Source of the DNA: Notospermus geniculatus
Lineage: Eukaryota; Nemertea; Pilidiophora; Heteronemertea; Lineidae
Length of the DNA: 64,000 nucleotides
Direction: 5' to 3'
NCBI GenBank assembly: GCA_002633025.1
Contig: NMRB01000648.1
Coordinates: 225,499-289,498 of the forward strand
Numbering within the stretch: the stretch's first letter is position 1; every line of letters starts with the position of its first letter. Position numbers and translations under genes: made by a program. Shown piece by piece: positions 33,464 to 43,830 of the stretch. Under the pieces are notes generated by a model. That model had not been told where the DNA came from and searched no databases. It saw only the letters and a program-made list of their open reading frames with translations.

Positions 33464-34241
33464 CAAAAGAATCGTTTGGGAAGTGTACACTTAACACAAT
33501 GCATTTTAAGTGCACGCTGAGCAATTTATCTGAAAATTTCACTTGAAACAATTTGCTGAACACCAGTTGATTAGTTCTTTTGGTTCCATATTTTTGTTCC
33601 TACTGTGCATGAAAATGCATGCAGTGTTGCTGGTAATTCAACAAAAGTATCGTTTGGGAAGTGTAGCGTACACAATGAATTAGTGCTTGCAGAGCAATTT
33701 TAAAGTTTTGCCTTCAACTTCCAAAGCATACCTGCGTTTGGAGAGAATTCCAAAGCATAACCTTCTTGCCCTACCTTTGGAGAGAATTCTGTTAGTGTTA
33801 TAAAGAGAATCTCCACTGGCATTTAAAATCTGAAACTTGTTGGATTGCAGACAACAAAGGGCAGTTCTCAGACTGTAAGATATTTTCATCCAATAACTGC
33901 ACAAAATGTAAATATTGAGCTTCTTATTGCTTTCTGTCTCATTGGTTTGAACTTGATTGATCTTGCTTCCTGGTGTAGCATTCTTTGTGCGGGTATAGCA
34001 CCTGTTTTGTGACATCTGGTCGAGTTAGGCGTGGTGTTTTCACAATCACTAAAATGCTAAAATAAAAGGTATTTCACGCTTGAGCTTGGTTGGTGATAAT
34101 TGGACAGGAACAAAATAGATCTGGAGGTGCTATTGTGATGTGTATTTGTTGTCAGCAACACCAACCAATATCAAAAAGGTATCGTTTCGGATCCATCAGG
34201 AAAATACTGGTATGCTGGCTGTTTGAGAGAAACTTTTCTAA

Positions 34242-35119
34242 AGCTAAGCGTACATTAAACTCCCTACGCAGTTGTGTACCGCGCCCCCTTCGGTTTACCC
34301 GCTCTCCACAACTGCTTAACTTCGTAATATTCGCCGCGTTTGGTCAACAGATGGTGCTGACAAAGTCGACCAATGAGAGCACCTAGCAACCGGTAACCAC
34401 ACTTTTTCATGGCCGAGCGGTTCGTAGCCATGGTAGCACACGAATATCCATTGCCAACGGGCCAGAGAATTCTGAAAGCAGCGTGCTGATAGGCTGTAAA
34501 ACTCGCGCCAGGCCCTCACGCCATCTGTTGACCAAACGCGGCGACTTCCACGAAGTAAAGCAGTTGTGGAGAGCGGGTAAACCGAAGAGGGTGCGACTCA
34601 CAACTGCGTAGGGAGTTTAAGCGTACATCGGCCTTGCGACTGGAAGCAACTGAATGCAATAGTCGCTATCGATGTACGCATTCCACGCACATCGGTTACG
34701 ACTAGGTCATTGCGGCAACAAGCGGCACAATCCAGTCTTCAATCTGGAGCGTGCACATTGGACAGGCAATGGTACCGAATGCTACATGGAAGTTGTCAAT
34801 GTCTTCCGATCGAACCACTCGGAGTCATGTGATAAACATTCACATGATTAGGTGTGCTCCACAAACGAGGAAATTCATTGCTAGCGCACGTACATCGGAA
34901 ACCACTGAAGACGACTAGAAGCAACCGTCAGCAATGAGTAGAACATGAGCAACTGGCTGGAACTGGCGGCAACGGTCGGCAATAGCGTTGCCAGTGCACG
35001 TACATCGGCCTGTTTGAGCATCTGATCAGTTGCTGCTTGTTCCAGGTAGTCGCCAACCGTTGCCAGAAACGCCATTGCCGGTAGTTGCTTCCAGTTGCAA
35101 GGCCGATGTACGCTAGGCT
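34242..35119. mobile_element. MITE, AGCSTAGCGTACATCGGCC ends (TAA), host of a nested insertion
   Basis: The left end AGCTAAGCGTACAT, resumed after the insertion as CGGCCTTGCGACTGGAAGCA, pairs with the right end TGCTTCCAGTTGCAAGGCCG and ATGTACGCTAGGCT. TAA flanks at 34239-34241 and 35120-35122. PIF/Harbinger-type, about 500 bp without the nested element. A related right end is at 39650. Confidence 0.85.
34256..34619. mobile_element. 364-bp element with 9-bp target duplication
   Basis: AGCGTACAT flanks both sides (34247-34255 and 34620-34628), within the left end of the element at 34242. Inverted ends start TAAACTCCCTACGCAGTTGT and run about 100 bp. A 9-bp duplication with long inverted ends suggests a Mutator-like or Merlin-like MITE. 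Confidence 0.9.
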
Positions 35120-35692
35120 TAAGATAGTGATGCAGTCTCAGGAATTAGGCTATCTCAAATTACCACTTGGCAATTCTATGGATTGATGTGAATTTTATTT
35201 TAGCATTGGTTTTTGATTTGCAACTCCGGTAAAGAAGACACGTGAATCTTTCTTAGATCACTTAATTCTGACATTATTGCAAACTGTATTAACCATTTTT
35301 ACCCCCCCCCCCCCCAGTGGACACATTTCAGTCAAATGAACATTCTTAAATGATGGTGACATATTCCTGGTGCTGCTTTGATATGGATGCAGGTATCCAT
35401 TATTTTCTGCCAAAAGAGTCTTCCTATTTCTATCTCCAGTCCCCTGGTGGGAATTTATCGGTAATTTTCATGCAGCTAGTATGGGGTTGCCTAATGGTAA
35501 TCATATGACATTTCTCTTCATTCCTAAGCGTAAATGGTTTGGAAACTACCTGTGAGTCGAATGGGAGGGGCTAGGTGTGTTGATTCATTTGTGCACTCAA
35601 GTAGAAGCTGGAAATGTATCCCACGAGTCTGCACAGTATAACGCATACAGGGTCCTCTTGTGCATGAAGTGAAGATCATGGTACCAACGTAA

Positions 35693-36857
35693 AGGTGCCT
35701 ACAGGTCGACATTGCATCTTAAGCAACTCGACGGATCCGTCGCAGATAAAACAAGTCGCCCATGGGCGATGCGCTCAGCTGACATGTGAATTTGATTGAT
35801 GAAGCAGTTCTCAAGTTATGGAACAGAATGCCCCATCATATGATCGCCACCTGACTTGCCTACTGCAAGTTGGAGCACAACCAAAAAAAATCGATAGGAT
35901 GCATGATCTGACACTAAGCATGACCAAGCCATTCGCAAGTTAGGCCTATGGAGCAGAGCACAAAGTCCAAGATGGTCACCAGATGATGGCCATACTGCCA
36001 TTTATTGGAAGTTGGAGCTGATGATGATGAGATCACATAAAGCATGGTGAGCTGTGCAGAAAGGCTGTTCTTGCTTTTACTTCAGTCAGCACAAGCCCAC
36101 AGGGAAGTCTGACATCATCCACAGACAGCATAAAATGGTGACATCATCAGCAGTGCATAAAGGCTATTCTTGCTTTCCAGTCAGTACAAGCCCACAGGAA
36201 GTAGTTTGACATCATCCACAGCATAAATGGTGACATCATCAAGCGGGAAATTCAAATACCCCTGTTTCATATTTCTGCAGATTGTGCCCCCTGGTGGACA
36301 AACATTAAAAAAATCACCCTCACAGAATGTGAAGAAATACTTAAGCTATGCAACCTATCAATTACAGTTTGATGTATTTTCTCTAGACTGAGTTATTTGG
36401 ATTTTTTATTTTACGGAAAATGCCCCCTGAAGAGCAGAATGTAGGTCAAATCGCAAAAATTGTTGGTTCTGTTTCGAGTCCTCCCTAGGGCCTAACTCTC
36501 CACCAACTTTCATGGCTCTGGGCCTTGCGGTTGCCAAACGTGCCAGTTTAACGGACGACACACAGACACACAGACGGACGCCACTCAGTATACATATGAC
36601 TAGCTCCGCTGACCTTTGGTCAGCTGAGCTAAAAACTACCATGCGCAGGTCAACATTTCGGCGATTGAGAGGAACTCGGAGCAACTGGCAGTTCCTCGAA
36701 CAGCACGCGCAACTAGCAGATTCAGCAGTTGCTCGGAGACGCAAGCGCGCTCAGGTGACAAAATTGGCATCTCATCAGTCAGTCCGAGTTGATTCCATCG
36801 CCGGAAAGCTGGTTGCCACGAGTTGCTTCAAGACACAGTGTCGACCTGTAGGCACCT
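35693..36857. mobile_element. MITE, AGGTGCCTACAGGTCGAC ends (TAA), enlarged by insertion
   Basis: AGGTGCCTACAGGTCGACAT and TGTCGACCTGTAGGCACCT are inverted ends flanked by TAA (35690-35692 and 36858-36860). The ends and interior blocks match 25698-26195. Its 1165-bp length is explained by an insertion at about 35772-36631. Confidence 0.85.
35772..36631. mobile_element. Nested insertion, CTCAGCTGAC ends
   Basis: CTCAGCTGAC near 35773 and GTCAGCTGAG near 36620 bracket sequence absent from sister elements. It contains duplicated blocks (AAGGCTRTTCTTGCTTT, AGCCCACAGG) at 36061-36235, an ACACACAGACACACAG-like tract at about 36560, and a perfect CTCF-type consensus on the minus strand at 36284-36297. 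Confidence 0.6.
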
Positions 36858-37439
36858 TAATGACACTTTACTGTGACTAGTCCATTAGATCAGAATGCAG
36901 TTGGATACCCTGAAGCCTGCAGGTGGATAGTTTATTGCACAGCACAAGAAATTTCTATTGCCAGCCGATTTTGTGGGGTTTGCTGGTCCACTGCACACCA
37001 TGCAGGCAACCCGTCTCACTTGTTAACTGGAGGGAGCAATTTTTCTCACCAAATATCCAATTGATTTGATTCTCGTTGGCAATTGCTTTCAAGATTTCCC
37101 TTGCTTCTGGCGGTCTCTGGCTTCGGCAGTCTTGGCAATTTTTGTGTCGATCACCTGTAAAGTGTTTCAGCCAGGAATTCCAAAAGCAGAATATTTTACC
37201 TGCCACTCAAAAAGGGCAGGGGGCTACTTTGGGTCAAAAAGGGCATTTTTTGTCGCGTCGAAGTCAGAGCCAAAAAATATTGAGAGAATTTCACTGTTTT
37301 GGAAGAATTACCAAGGTGTTTTTGTGAAGCAAATTATGCTTTTCAAAAAATCACTTTGCATCCAAAGCCTTGTAGAAGGTTTTCTGACTGTCAAAATTGA
37401 CTAAAGAAAGAATTCTAACAAATCCTGTGGCAAGGTGCA

Positions 37440-37723
37440 TTAACCCTTTAGGCCTCAGTGGATAAAAATTAAGTGTATGGTCGGATCCCCTCATAACGGT
37501 CTACACCGGCCTGCCAAATTTGGCTCGTTCCCAACCCATTGTTAAGATGACGATCGCATCGGCCGGCGCAGGCCGGCTAGAGGATCTGTCATTGAGATGT
37601 AAGTTTCTTGAAGTTCTGCAGAATATTTAAGGAGCTAAATGCAATTTTTGTGAAATTTCACAGGGGTGTCTGAGGAGTTTCTAGGAGGGCGTCAACGGCC
37701 ATTTTGAGGCCTAAAGGGTTTAG
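37440..37723. mobile_element. TTAA-type MITE, CCCTTTAGGCCTCA ends
   Basis: TTAACCCTTTAGGCCTCA at the left and TGAGGCCTAAAGGGTTTA at the right are inverted. The right TTAA has one substitution. No reading frame. Confidence 0.6.
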
Positions 37724-39182
37724 GGATTAAAAAGGACACAGGACTCCACCTGGCAAGACAGGGTGCCACGTGCTGCTAAAACTCTTTAGCAGAAATACTA
37801 CCATACACGTAACAGATCAAGAACTTGCCTTGTGTGGGTTTTAAGAATCAAGGAAAAGGTTGTGGGTTTTGATTTCTTATCACTTTGAATGTAGGCCTAC
37901 ATGGAATTGCCAGACTATGGATTTGTCCTCCAGATGATATCGGATTTAATTAATTTATTGCAGAATTCATCACATAACTAACTGTTTATCATTTCGATTT
38001 TTATGATTTCAATTTGATTTCGTGTGTTTTCGAAAATTGTTTGTCATCCTCGTTGCATGATTGATCTAGCTACATGTAGCAACTTTTGCTGGGTTTCGCT
38101 ACTTTCGAGGCTAAAATTTTTCCAATAAAAGGTCAAAGATTTAATCATGGCACTTCTTGATTAATTGCTCCATGTTTCCCAATATCCCGACATCAGTGAT
38201 ATTATCAGTTTGGTCACAAAAATAGTTCTGTGAAGCCAGTTAAATGGAGATTTAGCGGCTCATGTGTGGAAATAGCTGAAGTCAAGACCATGGGTACCAA
38301 CCCTCCGCATTTTAATTCTTTCAGGCAATCATGAGATCTCATGACGTCATATTCCCGGCTTCGAGGGATCTCGTGATGGGCCTATTGTTGTTCTTTGGTT
38401 CCTTAGCTTCTCAGTGCAACTGGGACACCATCTGTTGACCAGCTGTTAAGGAATGAGGAAGAGAAAGGCTATCACAAACTCGTGTGCAAATCGACACCTG
38501 GGACATTCAGCTTACCATTGGTGCTGCCATCTACACGAGGCTCCAACCGCAAGGAGTCAGTGAGACTTGCGTCTTACGTGCTACCCCTGTAAGAGATAAA
38601 TAATAACGCCCTAATTACAGATAACCAACAGATGTATTGTACATCATTGATTGCTAACTGCTAATATGTCGAGATGGGTAGTTGTTACGGCAACAAAGAT
38701 TAGGATAATGAAGTGACAAATTCTGGCACTGGTGTCGTGGTTGCCCTGGTGTCGGCCCTGACGGAAAATCAAATTATATAAATAAATTCATTCAGATGAG
38801 ACAAACTTTCTTAAAACTGTACAACATTTCTCTGCAACCTCATTAATAAGCGGATGAAAATACATTAAAACGTCAGTAGCTTTTAATTGCATCGTCATCG
38901 TCGTCTTCTGCAGTCAATTTGGCAACAGTGCTCTAATCCCTTGTTGATAAGTAAGGAAGTTATGCGGCAGCTCCAGTCGTAAATCGTTGGTGCTCGATCA
39001 GAAATGCACGTTTAATGGATCCGCTGAGCAATTAAACCATTTGGCTCTCAGCTTTGATTGTTTGTATCTTTGCCATCGTGTCTCTGAAAGTATTCCGTAT
39101 GATGTTGCCAAGTCGATTAATGAGACGTATAACACAATAGTTGGAGACTTATTGGACTGTGAAAGTGTTGCATCAGAACATC

Positions 39183-39650
39183 GCACTTGCGTACATCACA
39201 CTGATCTGATCAGTTGCTGGTGATGTACGTGCTGCACGCACATTGCAAATTCAGCAACTCAGTAAAACTAGGAGGTTCCAATCAGTTGTCATGTCCTGAC
39301 CATGTACATTGCACTTGCGACTGGTAGCAACTCGGGTAACATCTGGGCCCGCATCCGGGGCATTGAGACTCGACGAGACTAGGTTTCGTTCAGAAAACTG
39401 GCACTGATCAGTCACAAGCCAGTGTACATCACAGCGACTGAACGAAACTGGGTACAACTAGTTGCTAGAAAGTTGAACATGTGCAACTCATGGCGACTGG
39501 CAAAATCTCAGTTCCAGCGAGTTGCAAGGGTGTGTACATTGACCGTTTCTGGTGACTGATAGTCGCCTCCACTTCCAGCTAGATCCTTCCAGTGGCCAGT
39601 AGCTCAGTGGCGACTAGGTGTCTCCAGTCGCAAGTGTGATACGCTAGGCT
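39183..39650. repeat. Partial relative of the CGCTAGGCT MITE
   Basis: The right end GTCGCAAGTGTGATACGCTA with GGCT resembles the terminus at 35119. Many GCAACT and AGTTGC words and GTACATYGCACTTGCGACTG fill the interior. The left terminus is not clear. Confidence 0.5.
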
Positions 39651-39713
39651 TTAGGCAATGCTACATCTGTGACTTTTCTCGTGAGAGTTGGCTGTCAATG
39701 TCCTTATGATCGA

Positions 39714-39905
39714 CTAAAGGTATCCACGGGGGAGTTTTCTTGCAGAAGTTGGCTCACAATGGGCAATTCACTATTGTTTGTGTCCTCACGGCTTACGCTG
39801 AGACCAATGACACAGAGACCAATGACACAGACAAATGCTCGCAGTTGAGTTGCCCATCAAGAGCCAACTCGTGGGAGAAAACTCTCCCGTGGATAGGCAC
39901 CTTTT
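39714..39905. repeat. Foldback, AAGGTATCCACGGGGGAG arms
   Basis: TAAAGGTATCCACGGGGGAG and AAGTTGGCTCACAATGGGCA are mirrored by TTGCCCATCAAGAGCCAACT and CTCTCCCGTGGATAGGCACC. Further partial copies of the AGCCAACTYG and GTTGCCCAT blocks continue to about 39990. Confidence 0.6.
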
Positions 39906-40090
39906 GAGATGATGACACAGAAATTTGCCCATAGTGTTGTATGGTGAGTTGCCCATAGAAAGCCAACTTGTATGTGAAATCTCACATGGAGACCTCAGTC
40001 TTATGTATTCTGCACAGGCATGTCGATAGTTGCCCATCCTGAGAATCTCAGGTCATTTACGGTCGTACCCTCCCTCTAGTTGTGAACACC

Positions 40091-40561
40091 CTGGGCGTTT
40101 TCGAATCCTCGTTCTTGACCACACTCGTGCTGACCCAGTTCATGTACAGTGGAACCTCCCTTAGCGGACACCTCTGCCAGGAGGACACCTCTCTATTAAG
40201 GACACCAAAGTTCAGTCCCAAATTGATCATTTCTATTCATTTCAACCTCTGTAATCAGGACACCTCTCAATTAAGGATGGCATTTGTCAGTCCCAGAGGT
40301 GTCCTTAATAGAGAGGTTCCACTGTAGTTGCTGATTCAACTCAAGAACGGCAGTCTCGAATGCCGAGAATGCAACCCGTGTCGGGTCAAGAACGTGTTCT
40401 TCTCACTCCCCACTCAGCGGAGGGTTGAGAAGAACATGTTCTTGGCCCGACTCGAGTTGCGTTCTTGGCGTTTGAGACTGCCGTTTTCGAGTTGAGTCAA
40501 CAACCACATGAACTGGGTCAGCACGAGTGTGGTCAAGAACGAGGATTCGAAAACGCCCCGT
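40091..40561. mobile_element. Large foldback, GGGCGTTTTCGAATCCTCG arms
   Basis: The left arm GGGCGTTTTCGAATCCTCGT, CACTCGTGCTGACCCAGTTC and the right arm TGAACTGGGTCAGCACGAGT, GAGGATTCGAAAACGCCC are mirrored over more than 100 bp, continuing through AGAACGTGTTCTTCTC and GAGAAGAACATGTTCT. The left arm is interrupted by the MITE at 40147-40324. Confidence 0.85.
40147..40324 (+). mobile_element. 178-bp MITE, CAGTGGAACCTCCCTTA ends (TA)
   Basis: CAGTGGAACCTCCCTTA and AGAGAGGTTCCACTG are inverted and flanked by TA (40145-40146 and 40325-40326). The flanking foldback arms show the pre-insertion sequence. The opposite-orientation copy is 18051-18218. Tc1/mariner-type. Confidence 0.9.
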
Positions 40562-40817
40562 GGGTGCGAGGATGACGGTTGCCATGTTACTAATTTCGTT
40601 TTCTTATCTTGCAAGAAAAACTGTTGGCAAAAAAATTGTGATTTAAAAAAAATGTTTGATGATAGATGGTATTTTAAGATGCAAGTTAATAATGACACTA
40701 ATTAGATCGTTTTTACCTGTTCCTCTGACAAGATTCATATCATCAGACTAAATCAGTTTGTACTAGATTATGGGAATTATGTTCGTGGGTGTAGATAAAT
40801 CGTTTCCTGTTTTTCAG

Positions 40818-40966
40818 AGATTTGAAGACAACGAGTGGGAAGGGTCACCTGATGGCATTGAAGAAACTCCAGGAGAAGTTAAAAAAGGTGACGGAGGAAT
40901 TGGAAAAAGCAGAACATAACAAAGCAACTGTGATCTTACAAAGCGATGTGCCAGAAATACGTGGAG
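40818..40966 (+). CDS. FUT8: FUT8 second coding exon (coiled-coil stem)
   Basis: This 149-bp exon lies between TTTTTCAG and GAG|GTAAGT. Its first base completes the arginine codon begun at 24683, and the exon then reads in a single open frame to a phase 1 donor, giving residues 65-114. Residues 76-97 (ALKKLQEKLKKVTEELEKAE) form heptads with leucine and valine spacing expected of the luminal stem helix through which FUT8 dimerises. The rest is a polar linker that is longer than in vertebrates. In vertebrate FUT8 the following coding exon begins the conserved LRRRIENGAKELWFF-like region. I looked for an equivalent to the right and found none in this window. Taken alone the exon is not diagnostic, and the phase match with the first exon is the strongest support. 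Confidence 0.75.
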
Positions 40967-41050
40967 GTAAGTCACCCAGTACGGCAGACAGTCCTGTTCG
41001 TGCCCGTTTCCCCTAGGTCCCTGAATTTCAAACTCTGTAAGGAGATCTTA

Positions 41051-41415
41051 CCACATGCCGGTCTCATTGCATCTTGAAGCAACTCGACGGATCCGTTGCA
41101 GATCAAAATACCACCACGCGCAGGTCGACATTTCAGCGATTGAGAGGAACTCGGAGCAACTGGCAGTTACCTCGAACAGCACGCTCATGTCGACAGCGCA
41201 TCTTCCATGCCCTTGGTCCATTCCAACAATTAGTCGCCGAAAAGTAGAACATGGGCAACTTGTGGCAACTAGCAGATCCGGCAGTTGCTCGGAGATGCAA
41301 GCTCGCTCAGGTCAACAAAATCGGCAACTGATCAGTCACTCCAAGAATTGCTTTCATCGCCGGAAAGCTAGTTGCCACGAGTTGCTTCAAGACGCAATGT
41401 CGACCTGTAAGCCCC
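41051..41415. mobile_element. 365-bp MITE related to 25698-26195 (TTA)
   Basis: The interior CATCTTGAAGCAACTCGACG, GGCAACTGATCAGTCACT and ATCGCCGGAAAGCTAGTTGC matches its sister elements. The right end is GTCGACCTGTAAGCCCC, and TTA flanks both sides. The left 20 bp are diverged. It begins 84 bp after the FUT8 exon 2 donor and has an open frame of 208 codons that is only repeat translation. Confidence 0.7.
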
Positions 41416-41490
41416 TTAAGATCGCACCAATTCTGTCTTGCAAGACTGGGTCGCGCGACGGCGTACAAGTTGTAGACCTCGTCTGCATTA

Positions 41491-41610
41491 GGGAGGTTTC
41501 GCAAGCGCCCGGTTTTAGGCCATACGACGACGTTTATCCATTGTTTGGGTATGCCCACACAATAGATAAATGTTGTCGTAGGGCCTCATCGGGCGCTTGC
41601 GATACCTCCC
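41491..41610. mobile_element. 120-bp hairpin MITE at a TA site
   Basis: GGGAGGTTTCGCAAGCGCCC and GGGCGCTTGCGATACCTCCC are inverted, with inner pairs TAGGCC and GGCCT and ACGACGAC with GTCGT. TA flanks both sides. Confidence 0.85.
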
Positions 41611-41992
41611 TATTAATAAACAACGTGATCGATGGTGTCGGCCTTGAATCATATATATGTCGCCAGCCACCCTCAGAGTAGATACTGAATTTTATCAAGC
41701 GTTTTATGCCGCTGCATAAGTCCGAATGTTTGTTAAGTTTCTTGGAAGTGCAGATTAGGGGCCTTTGGCTTAAATGTATAGACCAACTTGTAGCCTTTCG
41801 AGCCCATTATTCCTACGTTGGCACAGATGGCATCACGCGAAGAAAACATGGTCTGGTCGCAAAAGAGGAAAAAGTGGTTGCTCATCAATGGAAGAGATGT
41901 CATCTGCATGCAGAGAAAACTTGAGTCAGTTCGACTGAATAGATTAATCACGAGGTTGTTGTGGAGAGGAAGCTGTGCATTTTCAACTCTTT

Positions 41993-43650
41993 AGCCGCAT
42001 TTACACTGCCAAAAATCAAGTGAACTCGGAGCAGACCAAGGACTTTACGGCACAAAAAGTGGCAGTCTAAACTGCCACGTGTATCCGGTCTGGACCACAA
42101 GTGAACCATACCGAGACCCGCAGAAGGAGGTGGTCTCGGTCCGGACCGAGTACGGTACCCCGACCAAATGTGCAGTGTAAACCTGACGCATGGCAAACTG
42201 AACCGAGTCCACTTACCTGGGAGGGTATGGAGCATGCATGTAGTGTGTCCTTGCGTCACCCCCGGGAAAACTCGGCATCCATTCCGCGCGAGTTTCTTGA
42301 CTCCACTGAATGGAGAGTGTACTTCAGGTACGTTGCGCAGTGATTCATTGCTGCAGTCTGAACGGTACAAATGAAGTGGACTTGGTCCGGTCCGAGTACG
42401 GTTCACTTCAACTGGACCGAAATGCAGACATGCCTACCTGTACGATTTTTGCGTATTTTGTACGGTACTGAATCACCTTTTTGCGTATTACGATTTTATG
42501 CCGTTTTATACGCCAATAAATGCACCCAAAATACGGGAAAAAGTTGATTGCATTACGGCCAAAATAGCTCCAAACACACTTTTAATTCAGTCTTGTTTTC
42601 ACTTCTTTCCCACCCTGTCACATGTGTCACACTCAGCTCCCTTGGGTGACAATTTGTGGCCAACATAGCCCACTGACGGATACCAAAGTCGCACTGTCAG
42701 ACCCGACATGCGGTGTCCCAAATTTGATCATCTGAGCGACCTACTGAGCAGATCTCTGCCTGGAGTATGCTTTCCATGTGTTTAGGCTTGTCAGCTTTCA
42801 TTGCATTTCTTGGTTTTACAATAGGACACTGACAAATACTATTGCGTGTTTATCTCTTTACAGGATTGATGAAATAATTTGTTACTCCAAAATAGTTTTA
42901 TCTTGTGTTTGTTGATACTTTCTTATATTTTTATTGTTTGTATACAGGGTGAATCAGAATTTTAAAAATACAAATTCTCTTCGGGTTGGTTCAAAACCTG
43001 GCATTGGCACTGGCAATGGCAATGCCATTGCATGGCATTCAAAAGTGAAACTGCCCAGTTGCTCATCGGTCAGACTGGCCTCACACGTCAGCTGTTGAGT
43101 TAGGGACAGTCTGTGAGGTCACTTAAAGGGGAGATGTCCTTGCCTTTTTGTGAACTCTCTGTGGATTCATTTCCACACAGATACCTTGTTCTAAGGCAGC
43201 ATGTCATGCTATAGAAACAAGTGCAGACTGAACCAGTGGGTTGCTGTTGATTGAAAGGCTTGGACCGGATGGGTTGTATCAGAAAACACATAAATTATGA
43301 TAATGAAGCTCTGAGATCTCAGTTACACCACAGTAGTATAGGGTCAATTCATATTTCATCACTAAAATCCTAAAAGGTTGACTGTAGATTAAATTCTGTA
43401 TGACAAGAAAGAAAGATTGTTACCGGTACACAGAAACAAAAGTTTTTATGGTTACATATGTACAATTTTAACACTTTGTTTATTTTTCGGTAATTGTACA
43501 CCAAAATATGCAATTGTACACTCTTTTTAGGGAAATGTGGCATATTGTACACCAAAATATACCATTGTACACATTTTTGGGAAATTTCTTCCCCCAAAAT
43601 TGAAAAAGGGGTAGGCATGTCTGGAAATGTTTGGCAGTGTAAACGTGGCT
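41993..43650. mobile_element. Outer element, AGCCGCATTTACACTGCC ends, holding a nested element
   Basis: AGCCGCATTTACACTGCC at 41993 pairs with GGCAGTGTAAACGTGGCT at 43633-43650. The left 430 bp have GGACCGAGTACGGT and GGTCCGGTCCGAGTACGGTT motifs in both orientations. Removing the insertion at 42425-43623 leaves an element of about 460 bp. Confidence 0.7.
42425..43623. mobile_element. 1199-bp element with 6-bp target duplication
   Basis: CAGACATGCCTAC and GTAGGCATGTCTG are perfect 13-bp inverted ends, flanked by GAAATG on both sides (42419-42424 and 43624-43629). Near the left end lie TACGATT and GCGTATT words. Near the right, ATTGTACACCAAAATAT is repeated twice. No transposase. A 6-bp duplication is unusual and is reported for Dada-type transposons. 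Confidence 0.8.
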
Positions 43651-43679
43651 TTTAATCCATGATTGTTGTGGTCAGCGAT

Positions 43680-43830
43680 GATGCCAATCGTCACAGGTGA
43701 GATGCTGCTATCATGTCACACCATATTGGCGACTGATTTTTTCGTGCAGTCATGCCTCAGATGCAGAATAATCCAAAAAGATCAGTCGCCGCCACTGTTC
43801 TGTGCCGTCGCAAGGTCTATTTGACATCAG
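43680..43830 (+). repeat. Copy of the GCGACTGATTTYTTC segment
   Basis: GCGACTGATTTTTTCGTGCA and TTCTGTGCCGTCGCAAGGTC match 14596-14690 at about 80% by eye. It is outside any complete element I can define here. Confidence 0.5.

Larger units (their letters stand above)
32625..33720. repeat. Three diverged tandem units split by two MITEs
   Basis: The block TTTGTTGAACAC, TTCCTACTGT, TGCATGTGTTGCTGGTAATT and GGGAAGTGTACAC occurs at 32638-32830. Related partial blocks lie at 33465-33560 and 33560-33720. The MITEs at 32883-33070 and 33081-33463 lie between units. Confidence 0.65.
26196..39182. other. Non-coding spans inside FUT8 intron 1
   Basis: 26199-26978, 27116-27792, 28860-29635, 29868-30539, 31902-32624, 33721-34238, 35123-35689, 36861-37439 and 37724-39182 show no exon or defined repeat by eye. 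37200-37260 and 27710-27745 share AAAAAGGGCA words, possibly fragments of one repeat. A hairpin AGTCCGGGTTTTTTCAGGCC lies near 29897-29923. Confidence 0.6.
24685..40817 (+). other. FUT8: FUT8 intron 1 (16.1 kb)
   Basis: The intron starts GTACGT and ends TTTTTCAG. Phase 2 at the left joins phase 2 at the right, restoring an AGA arginine codon. It is filled with the repeats listed below and one assembly gap, and no additional exon is recognised inside it. Confidence 0.75.

Noticed and set aside
36400-36620. Possible exon near the ACACAGACGGACG tract
   Set aside because: The tract belongs to the repeat inserted in the MITE at 35693. There is no coding-like codon use and no splice sites in phase.
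41055-41681. 208-codon open frame just after FUT8 exon 2
   Set aside because: Its first half is the translated MITE at 41051-41415 and its second half a hairpin MITE. Sister copies do not keep the frame.
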